Shown here piece by piece: positions 48,921 through 57,911 of a stretch of DNA of 64,000 nucleotides. Position numbers and translations under genes: made by a program. The number at the start of each line of letters is the position of its first letter. The first letter of the stretch is position 1. The stretch is from contig NZ_CAKE01000002.1 of assembly GCF_000296835.1 (NCBI RefSeq), forward strand, positions 186,001 through 250,000. Reading direction: 5' to 3'. The stretch comes from Lactobacillus hominis DSM 23910 = CRBIP 24.179. GTDB lineage: Bacteria > Bacillota > Bacilli > Lactobacillales > Lactobacillaceae. The notes beneath the pieces were generated by a model. That model was not told the origin of the DNA and ran no database searches. It worked only from the letters and a program-made list of their open reading frames with translations.

Positions 48921-51900
48921 TTAATTCTTAAAAAACGGTGCCAAGGTAAAGTCTACACTATACTCATCTTGAGCATCCAAAATAAAGTCAGGATGAACTT
49001 GCGCGCCCCATGAGTCATCGCCACCAACTCCCATTTGCTTGGCAATAACTCTTACATAAGTAAAATTGCGTGGAATTAATTCAAATGAATGATTAGCGTT
49101 TTCGACTTGAGCAGTTGAATAAGGCAATACTGAAACATTTAAGCTAGTTTCATTTTTGCAAATAGCGATTCCGTTTCCAGATGCATTAAACAGGTTATAT
49201 TGACGCACCTTGCTACGATTGCCACTTTCTTGAGGACGTAAATATGGCGTAAAATTATTAGAAACTTTTCCAGAATAAACTCCTAAATATGAACCAGCTA
49301 ACCGGTCTGCATAACTTTCTTGAGGTCCAAAGCCATAATATTGATAATTATTAAAAGCACTTGGAATTGCAAATTCTAATCCAAAAAGTGGTAATTTTCC
49401 TGCTGCTAGAGCTCCTGGAAAAACAGCCTTGATATTTACTTTGCCGTTTTTGTCGATGCGATACCTAATTGTTAAATCGTTCTTTAAGGCAACTGGCAAT
49501 TCAAAATAAGCCTTAATTTCAAAATACTTTTCAGTCTGCTCAGTTTCAAGATCTTTTAGTTGAGCAAATTTTCCAGCATTTTCCCACTTCGCCATTTCAA
49601 AGCCATAACGTGCGCCACGATCATTATCTGTCAAAGGACGCCAAAATATTGGTTTAATAAGCGATTGCAAAAATTCAACATTACCGTACTTGAGCGAAAC
49701 TAGACTGCCTTTTTCTTTAGAAAATAGGAATTGATAATTATGCCCCGCAAAACCTAAATTATAATCACTATCAATTACCTTGCCGCATCCTGCCGGATTA
49801 AACTCGTGCATTGCGCGTTGGGCTATAAATTGTGTTTTACCCAACGAATAACCTGCTTTAGCCCATAAAGTATCTTTAGCTAAGCTTTCTTTTACTTCAT
49901 AAACTAATTCATCGCTTGATTTCAAATTAAATTTTGGCCATTTAATTGCAAAAGTCTTACTTTTTCCTGCTGCAACATTAACAACTAAAGGATGCTCCCA
50001 GATGACTTGGCCATTTACCATAGCTTGGGCTATAAATTTTTCATTTTTTAAATCAATGAACAAATTCTTATTATCAACTATTAAAGTCTTACCATTCAAA
50101 GTCATCTGCACATTATTATACAAAGTTTTGACAGCTGCCATTTTAGGTGAAATTTTACGATCTGCGAAAACTAAACCATCACCACAAAATTCATAATCAC
50201 TAGGTCGATCATCAAAATCCCCACCATATAATAAATGTCCATCTTTTTCTATCCCTTGATCAATAAAATCCCAAATAAAGCCACCTTGATATTGGGGATA
50301 TTTTTCTAAATCAGTATAAGATTTTAAATCACCGACGGAATTACCCATGGCATGCATGTATTCACAGGAAATATACGGCTTAACTGGATCAGAAGTTAGA
50401 TACTCCTTAATTTCGTCAGGCTTAGCATACATTCGGCTTTCAATATCACTAGCTTGATCAAATTTGCGATTATGCGTAACTCCTTCATAATGCACCAAGC
50501 GATGCAGATCGCTCTTTCTAAAAAATTCTGCCATCTGTGCGATTACAGTGCCTGCATAAGATTCATTACCGCATGACCAAATCAAAACAGACGGATGGTT
50601 ATAATCACGTCTGAGCATATTATTTGCTCGATCTAAACAAGGTGCCAACCAACTCTTTTTACTCCCTGGAACATTATAAGTTGCATCTTCTCGCCCCACT
50701 TGCTGCCAAGTGCCGTGACTTTCTAAGTTAGTTTCATCAATTACGTAGATACCTAAACGATCGCACATGTCATAAAAATAAGTCTGATTTGGATAATGCG
50801 ACGTTCTGACCGCATTAATGTGGTTGCGTTTCATGGTTTTTAGATCCCATAAAATATCTTGCTTGCTGATAGCGCGACCATTTTGACAATTAAATTCGTG
50901 ACGGTTAACACCTTTAAAGACAATGCGTTTATTGTTAAGATACATGATCCCATCGCGCATTTTAAAGTTGCGAAAGCCCAACTGGATCTCACTTACTTCT
51001 TGCAATTTTTCTTTAAGATATAGCTTGACGCGTAAGAAATACAGATTAGGTTCTTCGCTGCTCCAGGCAAGAACTTGCAGTTTGCGCCAGTTTAAATGCA
51101 GGCGTTTATTTTCAATTGCAACTTCAGCTTTTCGCATAACTTTTTTATCTGGATCAAGCAACTCGCAAATAAACTTACCATTTTCAATAGCGCCATCTAA
51201 CTCAATATCTGTCTTCAATTGACCCGAACTTAAATTATTCGACAAAGTTGGCGTCACTTGGATATTTTCTAAATGCAGCTCAGCCTTAGCTCTTAACTCT
51301 ACACTGCGAAAAATCCCACTTAAGCGCCAAAAATCTTGATCTTCAATCCAGGATGCCGAAGAATACTTAAATACTGCAACACATAAACGATTATTTTTTT
51401 CTTGCAAAAAATTCGTGATATCAAATTCACTTGGCGTAAACGAATCTTCGCCGTAGCCAACAAATTTTCCATTTAACCAAACATAAATTGCAGTAGCTAC
51501 TCCTTCAAAGCGCAAGTTTACTCTCTTATTTTTTAATCCTGCATTTAAATCAAAATAACGTACATACGAAGCAACAGGATTTTCTTTGGTCGGAATAAAA
51601 GGCGGACGCAATTTTTCATGTCCATCCCAAGGATATTGAACATTGACGTATTGCGGCCTGCCATAACCCTGCAATTCTAAATTACCAGGCACATTAACAA
51701 AACCAAATCCACTATCGTCAAAATCTTTTTCATAAAAATTCTTGGGCCATAAAGCAATATTTCGAGCATAATCAATTTTCCATACTCCATCTAAATTTTG
51801 GATTAGTGAAGATTTTTGTTCTACTAATTGCTGCTCATTTTCATAAACCACATGATCTGAATGAGCAGGCAGCGTATTAACAGCAAAGACTTCTGGATTT

Positions 51901-51941
51901 TCTAACCATGATAAGTCAGCGCGAGTTCTTCTACTTTTCAT
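48921..51941 (-). CDS. lacZ: beta-galactosidase (GH2)
   Basis: A single-chain LacZ-type beta-galactosidase of 1006 residues. In order: jelly-roll sugar-binding domain, Ig-like domain, TIM barrel with acid/base Glu ([11 protein letters not shown]) and nucleophile Glu ([13 protein letters not shown]), and the Bgal small-chain domain with [10 protein letters not shown]. The length equals L. delbrueckii LacZ, in contrast with the split LacL/LacM form. It overlaps lacS by 11 bases, so permease and enzyme are translated together. It hydrolyses lactose taken up unphosphorylated. Confidence 0.96.
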   Translation of the reverse strand: MKSRRTRADLSWLENPEVFAVNTLPAHSDHVVYENEQQLVEQKSSLIQNLDGVWKIDYARNIALWPKNFYEKDFDDSGFGFVNVPGNLELQGYGRPQYVNVQYPWDGHEKLRPPFIPTKENPVASYVRYFDLNAGLKNKRVNLRFEGVATAIYVWLNGKFVGYGEDSFTPSEFDITNFLQEKNNRLCVAVFKYSSASWIEDQDFWRLSGIFRSVELRAKAELHLENIQVTPTLSNNLSSGQLKTDIELDGAIENGKFICELLDPDKKVMRKAEVAIENKRLHLNWRKLQVLAWSSEEPNLYFLRVKLYLKEKLQEVSEIQLGFRNFKMRDGIMYLNNKRIVFKGVNRHEFNCQNGRAISKQDILWDLKTMKRNHINAVRTSHYPNQTYFYDMCDRLGIYVIDETNLESHGTWQQVGREDATYNVPGSKKSWLAPCLDRANNMLRRDYNHPSVLIWSCGNESYAGTVIAQMAEFFRKSDLHRLVHYEGVTHNRKFDQASDIESRMYAKPDEIKEYLTSDPVKPYISCEYMHAMGNSVGDLKSYTDLEKYPQYQGGFIWDFIDQGIEKDGHLLYGGDFDDRPSDYEFCGDGLVFADRKISPKMAAVKTLYNNVQMTLNGKTLIVDNKNLFIDLKNEKFIAQAMVNGQVIWEHPLVVNVAAGKSKTFAIKWPKFNLKSSDELVYEVKESLAKDTLWAKAGYSLGKTQFIAQRAMHEFNPAGCGKVIDSDYNLGFAGHNYQFLFSKEKGSLVSLKYGNVEFLQSLIKPIFWRPLTDNDRGARYGFEMAKWENAGKFAQLKDLETEQTEKYFEIKAYFELPVALKNDLTIRYRIDKNGKVNIKAVFPGALAAGKLPLFGLEFAIPSAFNNYQYYGFGPQESYADRLAGSYLGVYSGKVSNNFTPYLRPQESGNRSKVRQYNLFNASGNGIAICKNETSLNVSVLPYSTAQVENANHSFELIPRNFTYVRVIAKQMGVGGDDSWGAQVHPDFILDAQDEYSVDFTLAPFFKN

Positions 51942-53823
51942 TATTTTCTACCGCCTTTAATTTAAAAATAGTTTCCATTTTTTCAATTTTTGAGCCATAG
52001 GCTTGCTGCAAAACGCAGTTTTTAAACTTTTTAGAATTAATAATTGTAACAATTACTGAATCATCTAACCCAGCCTTTTTGATTACTGGATCCCAGAATT
52101 CTAATATTTCATCTCCTGCTTTTACATAATCGCCACTATTCACATAACTCACAAAGCCAGTTCCATCTAATTTAGCTGTCCCAAGCCCCACGTGAATTAA
52201 CAAAAGCAGACCATTATCTTTTTCTAAAATCACATAATGTTTCGTCGGAGCTACTGCTTTAATTATTCCACTAAATGGAGCATAAATTTTGCCTGATTTA
52301 GGAATAATTGCAAAGCCATATCCCATTTCTTCACTAGCAAAAGTAGGGTCACTAATATCTTTCAAAGAAAGCAATGTACCAGTAATCGGACTTTTTAAAA
52401 CAAAAGAATCGCTTTTAACTTTTTGCTTAGCATGCTCTTTAGTAAAAAGCTGCTCTAATTTATCAACAATTTCTGCATGTTTATCTTCGGTAAGCCAAAT
52501 CTTTTTAGCGAAAATTGTTACCGAAATTAGCAACATAACTGCTGGGAAAGCAAACATGCATATTTTAAAAATCAATTGTTCATGTCCCGTAATATCCTGC
52601 ATCCGTGCACCAGTTGTCATCCCGGCCAGTACTGCTACTAAAGATACGAACCAATTAGATAATGCTCCTCCTAATTTATCTACTAATGGGCGAATAGATA
52701 AAGTCAAAGCTTCATCGCGGTGACCTGTTTTAAATTGACCATATTCTACCGCATCGGAAATGATCATTAAGACCACTAAAAATGCTAATGGCTGCGGAAT
52801 AAAAAATAATTCTGCGCCTAGTAAAACAATTGCTAAAGATCCACGCGCTAGAGAAAATACGCCAATTCCTGCTAGCATGGTCAAAATACAAATATAAAAT
52901 AAACGCTTGCGATTAAATTTTCGTGCTAAGGATGGAAATAGCGTAACTGAAATTAAGCCAACTACCGTATTGATGCTATATAAGACCGTATAGCCATGCG
53001 TATTTCCTAAAATATAAGAAAAATAATACAGTTGCAATGAATTTAAAGTATTTACTCCCAAGCCATAAAACCAATATGACAAGGCTAACCACATTAGTTG
53101 ATCATTTTTAGTTAAGACTTTGAAAACCTGGCTTAAAGTGGTTTTTTCTTTGTTTTGTCGTAAATTAGATTTAATTTCGTGCGTACCAACACCGACTGCC
53201 AAAGCAGATAAAATTCCAATAGATGCTACCAAAAACGCAAACCAAAACCAACCTTGTTGATCGCCGTTAGGATTAGTTTTATTAGCTGAAAAAAATAAAA
53301 CTAGTGGCATAATTACAACGCCGACAATATTTGCTCCGATTGTTGAACCAATGCGAGCACCTGTCGCAATTTTTTCGCGTTGTCTTGAATCAAAAGATAG
53401 TGCTGGAATCATTGACCAAAATCCGGTATCGCGAAAAGAATAAAAGATATCCATTACTAAATACAAAATAGCAAATAAAATTAAGTATATAATTGGCGAA
53501 GTTTTATTTAAGCCACCTAAATTGGTAAATAAACTCAATAAAGCAAGCGAACTAATTACGCCACCTGCAACTACCCAAGGCTTGAATTTTCCCCAAGGAG
53601 TGACTGTTCGGTCAATCGCATTTCCAATCAAGGGATCAATTAAGACCTCGCTAATTCTAATGATCGCAATTAAATTAGTAATCATAAAAATCATGTGACT
53701 ATCGCCAGCTTTAAATAAGTGCGTTGTCACAAAAACAATGAAATACGTCGATAATGTCGCATAAAAGACATCATTTCCAAATGCCCCGAAGGCATAAGAC
53801 AAATTTGAAATCTTGGCTTTCAT
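51931..53823 (-). CDS. lacS: lactose permease of the GPH family with C-terminal IIA-like domain
   Basis: LacS carries out lactose/H+ symport or lactose-galactose exchange. The first 470 residues are a 12-helix GPH transporter ([25 protein letters not shown] region). The last 160 form a IIA-Glc-like domain with [16 protein letters not shown] and the phosphorylatable His in [17 protein letters not shown], by which HPr modulates activity. GGGGAGG fixes the start at ATG 53823 (630 aa). It is the first gene of lacS-lacZ, with a cre at its promoter. Confidence 0.95.
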   Translation of the reverse strand: MKAKISNLSYAFGAFGNDVFYATLSTYFIVFVTTHLFKAGDSHMIFMITNLIAIIRISEVLIDPLIGNAIDRTVTPWGKFKPWVVAGGVISSLALLSLFTNLGGLNKTSPIIYLILFAILYLVMDIFYSFRDTGFWSMIPALSFDSRQREKIATGARIGSTIGANIVGVVIMPLVLFFSANKTNPNGDQQGWFWFAFLVASIGILSALAVGVGTHEIKSNLRQNKEKTTLSQVFKVLTKNDQLMWLALSYWFYGLGVNTLNSLQLYYFSYILGNTHGYTVLYSINTVVGLISVTLFPSLARKFNRKRLFYICILTMLAGIGVFSLARGSLAIVLLGAELFFIPQPLAFLVVLMIISDAVEYGQFKTGHRDEALTLSIRPLVDKLGGALSNWFVSLVAVLAGMTTGARMQDITGHEQLIFKICMFAFPAVMLLISVTIFAKKIWLTEDKHAEIVDKLEQLFTKEHAKQKVKSDSFVLKSPITGTLLSLKDISDPTFASEEMGYGFAIIPKSGKIYAPFSGIIKAVAPTKHYVILEKDNGLLLLIHVGLGTAKLDGTGFVSYVNSGDYVKAGDEILEFWDPVIKKAGLDDSVIVTIINSKKFKNCVLQQAYGSKIEKMETIFKLKAVENNEK

Positions 53824-53852
53824 AAAAAACCTCCCCATACCACTTCCTAATT

Positions 53853-53906
53853 TGTTAACGATTTCATTTTATTATTGTTTACTAAATTTGTCTATGTTTA
53901 AGTAAA
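53853..53906 (-). promoter_or_regulatory. lacS promoter with cre and LacR-like half-sites
   Basis: On the minus strand TAGACA (53889-53894), 17 bases, TAAAAT (53866-53871). TGAAATCGTTAACA (53853-53866) is an exact match to TGNAANCGNTNNCA and follows the -10. TTTACTAAA (53878-53886) and AGTAAA (53901-53906) flank the -35 and repeat the element seen before lacR. Confidence 0.7.
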
Positions 53907-53989
53907 TACTATTTTGCATTAATTATTTGTTCAAGTCGCTAAGATATTGATATATCAGCATGCTATCCAGAGTTGTATTCAGCAGATTG

Positions 53990-54019
53990 TTTAGTAAATA
54001 TTTTAAAAGTGTTACTAAA
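53990..54019. repeat. TTTAGTAA/TTACTAAA inverted repeat upstream of lacS
   Basis: A perfect 8-base inverted repeat (53990-53997, 54012-54019) with 14 bases between, about 100 bases upstream of the lacS promoter. It repeats the candidate LacR element and could be an auxiliary operator for looping. Confidence 0.45.
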
Positions 54020-54033
54020 GCGGCAAAAAAAGA

Positions 54034-54071
54034 AACCCACAATTATCAGATTTCTCCAATAACTGTGGGTT
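54034..54071 (-). terminator. terminator of the HD hydrolase pseudogene
   Basis: AACCCACAATTAT/ATAACTGTGGGTT, one mismatch, with seven T on the minus strand. Confidence 0.75.
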
Positions 54072-54081
54072 CTTCTTTCTC

Positions 54082-54735
54082 TTATACATTCCATTCATCC
54101 ATGAACTCCTTGACGAATTCATGCATAAACTCCGTACGTCTATGCGCTTCTTTTTTGCCACCCGGCGTATTCATTAATTTTTCTAAATCAAAAAGCTTTT
54201 CATAAAAATGATTGATCGTAGTTTCTTCATGATTGCGATACTGATCATGACTAATTAACTTTTCTGGTTTAATTTTAGGATCATAAATCAAATTGCCATG
54301 CTTTCCGCCATAAGTAAAAGCCCTCGCAATTCCAATAGCTCCAAGACTTTCAATTCGATCGGCATCTTGAACATATTGCCCGCTTAGTGGCAACTGGTAA
54401 TGGTGTTCAATGTTTGCTGAAAACTACATATGCTGAATCGTAAATAAGATATCAGCTATTTCTAACTCGCTAAAACCTACGCTCGGTAGCAAGTCTTTAA
54501 TTTGAGCAATTACTTTTTCAGGATTGGGACAAATCTTTTCGTCAATCGTATCATGCAAAAAACTTCCAGTTCTAATGATTGCTACCATGCGACTATCTTG
54601 ATGAGCAGCAGGATTATCTTGTAAATACATTTTTGTTGCCAAATTTGCTACTCTTTGACCATGATAAAAATCATGTCCTGTTCGCTCATTAGCTAGCTGT
54701 TTTTTAGTAAAGTCTTCGACTTGTTGAATATCCAT
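54082..54735 (-). pseudogene. HD-domain hydrolase interrupted by an in-frame amber codon
   Basis: The frame is continuous from ATG 54735 (GGAGGAAG upstream) to 54082 except for one TAG at 54424-54426. Before it are the HD motifs FYHGQRVANLA and TGSFLHDTIDE. After it the same frame goes on with FSANIEHHYQ and QDADRIESLGAIGIARAF, both conserved in this YpgQ-like family. Relatives read HMSFS across this point, so the TAG probably replaced a serine codon such as TCG. The first piece (103 aa) lacks the second metal-ligand Asp and should be inactive. A sequencing error or readthrough cannot be excluded. Confidence 0.85.
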
Positions 54736-54774
54736 AATTCTTCCTCCTACCCACTTTCTATCTTTTATTCTAGC

Positions 54775-54806
54775 AAAAAACCTATTACGACATCGCGCAA
54801 TAGGTT
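54775..54806 (-). terminator. terminator of pepE
   Basis: AACCTATT/AATAGGTT with a T-run on the minus strand, directly after the pepE stop. Confidence 0.75.
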
Positions 54807-54812
54807 TCTTCA

Positions 54813-56126
54813 TTAAGCCATTGAATCCCAACAAGGTACTTCAGCTGCAGGTCCTTCAGAAATCTTCACAAGTTCTGGAGAGAGGTACTTCTTTTTAACT
54901 ACAACTTTGAAAAGATATTCGTCAAACCACTTATCGTCCATCACAAAGTATCCTTTTTCACCAACTTTGCTGCCCCAAGAGTTTTCCACTTTCCATTGGC
55001 GAGGTTTTCCATCAACGACATCTACACCAACCAGCGTCATCGCATGAGTTGAGCCACTAGCACCAGTTTGCAATCTTTGCTTTTTATCAAGCTTAGTTTC
55101 AATATTAAAAATCGTATCAGTTTGGTATAAATCAGCTGCTAAAATACCTTTTTGGCGATCGCTAGACTTACCCACATCGCAACCAAACCAGATAGTTTCA
55201 CCAGCTTTTAATTGGGCAATTGCAGCTTTTTTCAGATTTTCAATCTTAGTGTTCAAAAATCTTACCGGACTGCCGCCGGCCACATTATCTTCAAATGGCA
55301 ATGCAAATAACTTATCATATTCATGATCTGGCGCATTAAAAAGCACTACATAATCATCTAAGTCATCTGTAAAGTACTTGTTAAAGAACTCTAATGGGGT
55401 TAAGTCTCTATCTAATTGGTAATTATTATCGTCGTCTTTAAATTCAAGATCAAATTTTTGAACTGGCTGACCAAAAGCAATTACTGCCATTCGGTAAACT
55501 TCGCTTAAGAATTCTTGACGCTTGTTTTTCACTTCATCCATTTTGCCATCTTGAACTAACTTGCGCAAAACAAGTCCATCTTCGCGTAATTTCATATTCA
55601 AAGCCTGGTTAAAAGCTGCAGTATTATTAGCAGTAAAACTTTCAGCTTGTGCATAATCTGGCACTAAGCCATATTTTCTGATCAAAGAGATAGCCATATG
55701 CCATTGACCACCATCAGTATCTGGAGCTTGTAAATAAAAGTGAACTGTTCGATCATCGATTGGTTGATCAGCAGTTTCAATAATGTGATTAAAGAAAATA
55801 TTTGCTCTTTCAATTCTATCCCAGAAAAAGAGGTAACTTTGAGAAAAGACAAAGTTTTTTGCCTTATACTTTTTGGCAAATTCATGACGTAAAGTATTAA
55901 GCGCCGCAAATAACCAGCAACGTCCGGATTGCTTTTGATCAGTTACATTATCAGTTGGAATTTCAATTGAGAAAGTGCGATTTAAATCACGAATTCCCTC
56001 GCTGTTAAAGCTTGCTTTTTGAACGCCATTGGTTACAACGGCTAGTTCTGCGATTCGATTTTGTTTGTTTTGTTCGTATTCTTTTTGAAATTTTGTGATT
56101 TCGTCTAAAGTTAATTCATGCTCCAT
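54813..56126 (-). CDS. pepE: C1 cysteine peptidase, PepE type
   Basis: A 437-residue paralogue of the peptidase at 46463. It begins MEHELTLDEITKFQ and carries the Cys motif QKQSGRCWLFAALN, His in STHAMTLVGVDVV and Asn in WKVENSWGSKVG. It looks closest to the endopeptidase PepE of L. helveticus. Differences from the first copy are spread over the whole protein, so this is an old duplication. The tail ends WDSMA. The ribosome site GAAAGAAG is modest. It stands alone between terminators. Confidence 0.88.
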   Translation of the reverse strand: MEHELTLDEITKFQKEYEQNKQNRIAELAVVTNGVQKASFNSEGIRDLNRTFSIEIPTDNVTDQKQSGRCWLFAALNTLRHEFAKKYKAKNFVFSQSYLFFWDRIERANIFFNHIIETADQPIDDRTVHFYLQAPDTDGGQWHMAISLIRKYGLVPDYAQAESFTANNTAAFNQALNMKLREDGLVLRKLVQDGKMDEVKNKRQEFLSEVYRMAVIAFGQPVQKFDLEFKDDDNNYQLDRDLTPLEFFNKYFTDDLDDYVVLFNAPDHEYDKLFALPFEDNVAGGSPVRFLNTKIENLKKAAIAQLKAGETIWFGCDVGKSSDRQKGILAADLYQTDTIFNIETKLDKKQRLQTGASGSTHAMTLVGVDVVDGKPRQWKVENSWGSKVGEKGYFVMDDKWFDEYLFKVVVKKKYLSPELVKISEGPAAEVPCWDSMA

Positions 56127-56250
56127 ATTGTTTCTTCTTTCTGTAAATTATAAATAACTTATTTAGCTTTGCTTCGTATTAATAACCATAATATAATTAT
56201 TTAAAAAAATTTCAATACTTGCACAAAATATTAATCTATTTCTATTCTTA

Positions 56251-56323
56251 AGCCATTTCCCAGATTTGAACTGGGGACCTCCTCCTTACCACGGCGGTGC
56301 TCTACCTCCTGAGCTAAAATGGC
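56251..56323 (-). tRNA. tRNA-Thr(GGT)
   Basis: A 73-base cloverleaf: acceptor GCCATTT/AAATGGC with discriminator T, D-stem GCTC/GAGC, T-arm CCCAG-TTCAAAT-CTGGG. The anticodon arm is CCGCC-GTGGTAA-GGAGG, anticodon GGT. It holds a G29-A41 mismatch and a purine (G) at position 32, both unusual. It lies downstream of the tyrS terminator. Confidence 0.88.
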
Positions 56324-56338
56324 GTCTATATTGTATCA

Positions 56339-56371
56339 AAAAAGACATTGCTAATACTAGCAATGTCTTTT
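56339..56371 (-). terminator. terminator of tyrS
   Basis: AAGACATTGCTA-ATAC-TAGCAATGTCTT with T-runs. Confidence 0.9.
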
Positions 56372-56384
56372 GATTTGTACTTAA

Positions 56385-57647
56385 TTACTTAATTCTTACT
56401 AAAGTGTACTTCTTTTTACCCTTGCGGATAATTACGAACTTACCATCAAATGCGCTATCTGGCTCAATAATAAAGTCAATATCATTTTGACGTTCGCCAT
56501 TTACGTAAATAGCACCGTTTTTAACATCTTCGCGAGCTTGACGCTTAGATGGCTCGATCTTAGTTTCAACTAAGAAGTCAACAATATTTTTAGCTTCTTT
56601 GGTAGCTTCAGTGCTTGGAGCATTTTTGAATCCTTGTTCAATTTGAGCAACAGATAAGTCTTTAACGTTGCCTTTAAAGAGAGCTTCAGTAATAAATTGA
56701 GCTTCGTCAAGGCCTTCTTGCCCGTGAACAAACTTAGTAACTTCTTCTGCCAAACGACGTTGAGCAGTACGCTTCCAAGGTTCTTTTTCAACGCTTTCAG
56801 CTAAATCTTCGATTTCTTCACGTGATAAGAAAGTAAAGTATTTCAAGTATTTAACCACATCACGGTCATCTTGGTTAAGCCAAAATTGGTAGAATTCGTA
56901 AGGACTAGTCTTTTCAGGATCAAGCCATACTGCACCACCTGCAGACTTGCCAAATTTTGTACCGTCTGCCTTAAGCATTAATGGAATAGTTAAACCAAAT
57001 GCTTTTCTATCATTGCCTTCAAGCTTGTGAATCAAATCAATTCCAGCAGTGATGTTGCCCCATTGATCACTACCACCAATTTGAAGTTGAACTCCATCGT
57101 CTTTGTTTAAGTGGTAAAAGTCAATGGCTTGTAAAATTTGATATGAAAATTCAGTAAATGAAATACCATTTTCAAGTCGGCTTGCAACAACATCTTTATT
57201 GATCATGTTGTTAACTTGGAAGTACTTACCGTAATCACGCAAAAAGTCGATCAAGTTAAGTTTGCCAAGCCATTCAGCATTGTTTCTAATTTCAAAGTTT
57301 TCAGTACCGAATAACTTTTTCATTTGAGCAGTTAATTTTTCTTCGTTGTGTTTAACTTGCTCAGCAGTTTGAAGCACACGCTCAGTCTTACGACCTGATG
57401 GGTCGCCAATTGAACCAGTACCTCCACCAATTAAAATTACTGGGTGATAACCGGCCATTTGGAATCTCTTTAAAATCATAAATGGAATTAAGTGCCCAAT
57501 ATGAAGCGAATCGCCAGTTGGATCAGTTCCACAGTATAATGCTAAATCATCGTGATCTTTTAGGTAATCTCTTAAGCCTTCTGCATCAGTTTCTTGATTA
57601 ATAGCTCCACGCCATTCCAAGTCCTCTAAAATATCAAATTTTGCCAT
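56385..57647 (-). CDS. tyrS: tyrosyl-tRNA synthetase
   Basis: Charges tRNA-Tyr. A class I enzyme of 420 residues with YCGTDPTGDSLHIGHLIPF (HIGH), the Tyr-binding QILQAIDFYHL, a KMSKS variant in GTKFGKSAGGAVW and a C-terminal S4 RNA-binding domain (PSKRQAREDVKNGAIYVNG). ATG 57647 follows GGAGG at the right spacing; the TTG four codons earlier overlaps that site. It is regulated by a tyrosine T-box leader. Confidence 0.97.
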   Translation of the reverse strand: MAKFDILEDLEWRGAINQETDAEGLRDYLKDHDDLALYCGTDPTGDSLHIGHLIPFMILKRFQMAGYHPVILIGGGTGSIGDPSGRKTERVLQTAEQVKHNEEKLTAQMKKLFGTENFEIRNNAEWLGKLNLIDFLRDYGKYFQVNNMINKDVVASRLENGISFTEFSYQILQAIDFYHLNKDDGVQLQIGGSDQWGNITAGIDLIHKLEGNDRKAFGLTIPLMLKADGTKFGKSAGGAVWLDPEKTSPYEFYQFWLNQDDRDVVKYLKYFTFLSREEIEDLAESVEKEPWKRTAQRRLAEEVTKFVHGQEGLDEAQFITEALFKGNVKDLSVAQIEQGFKNAPSTEATKEAKNIVDFLVETKIEPSKRQAREDVKNGAIYVNGERQNDIDFIIEPDSAFDGKFVIIRKGKKKYTLVRIK

Positions 57648-57659
57648 AATATCCTCCAA

Positions 57660-57895
57660 TAAAAAACGTCCCTTAAGCTAAAAGCTCAAGGGACGACTAA
57701 ATATCTTTATTAGCCGCGGTACCACCCACGTTCACGCAAAATGCGCCTTTAAAAAGTCTTTACGGGAACTGCCCCATTTCGTACTTCGCCTAATCAGCCT
57801 GCCTAGCTCTCACCATATACTAGTTCTCTGAACACTGAACTGATGGACTACTAATTATTAATTTAGATAATAAGCGACAAATGATTATAAGTCAA
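57660..57895 (-). promoter_or_regulatory. tyrosine T-box leader with promoter and terminator
   Basis: Promoter TTGACT (57890-57895), 17 bases, TATTAT (57867-57872). The leader has the T-box sequence AACGTGGGTGGTACCGCGG (about 57712-57730), which binds uncharged tRNA ends. A TAC specifier candidate lies at 57781-57783 in GAAGTACGAA, and the terminator CGTCCCTTGAGCT/AGCTTAAGGGACG (57666-57695) has a T-run. Uncharged tRNA-Tyr should allow readthrough into tyrS. Confidence 0.93.
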
Positions 57896-57911
57896 ATAAT
57901 TTTTTAGAAAA

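Noticed and set aside
54082-54393. A separate gene beginning MPLSGQYVQ
   Set aside because: It has no ribosome site and continues the frame and conserved motifs of the HD hydrolase across one TAG. Treated as one pseudogene.
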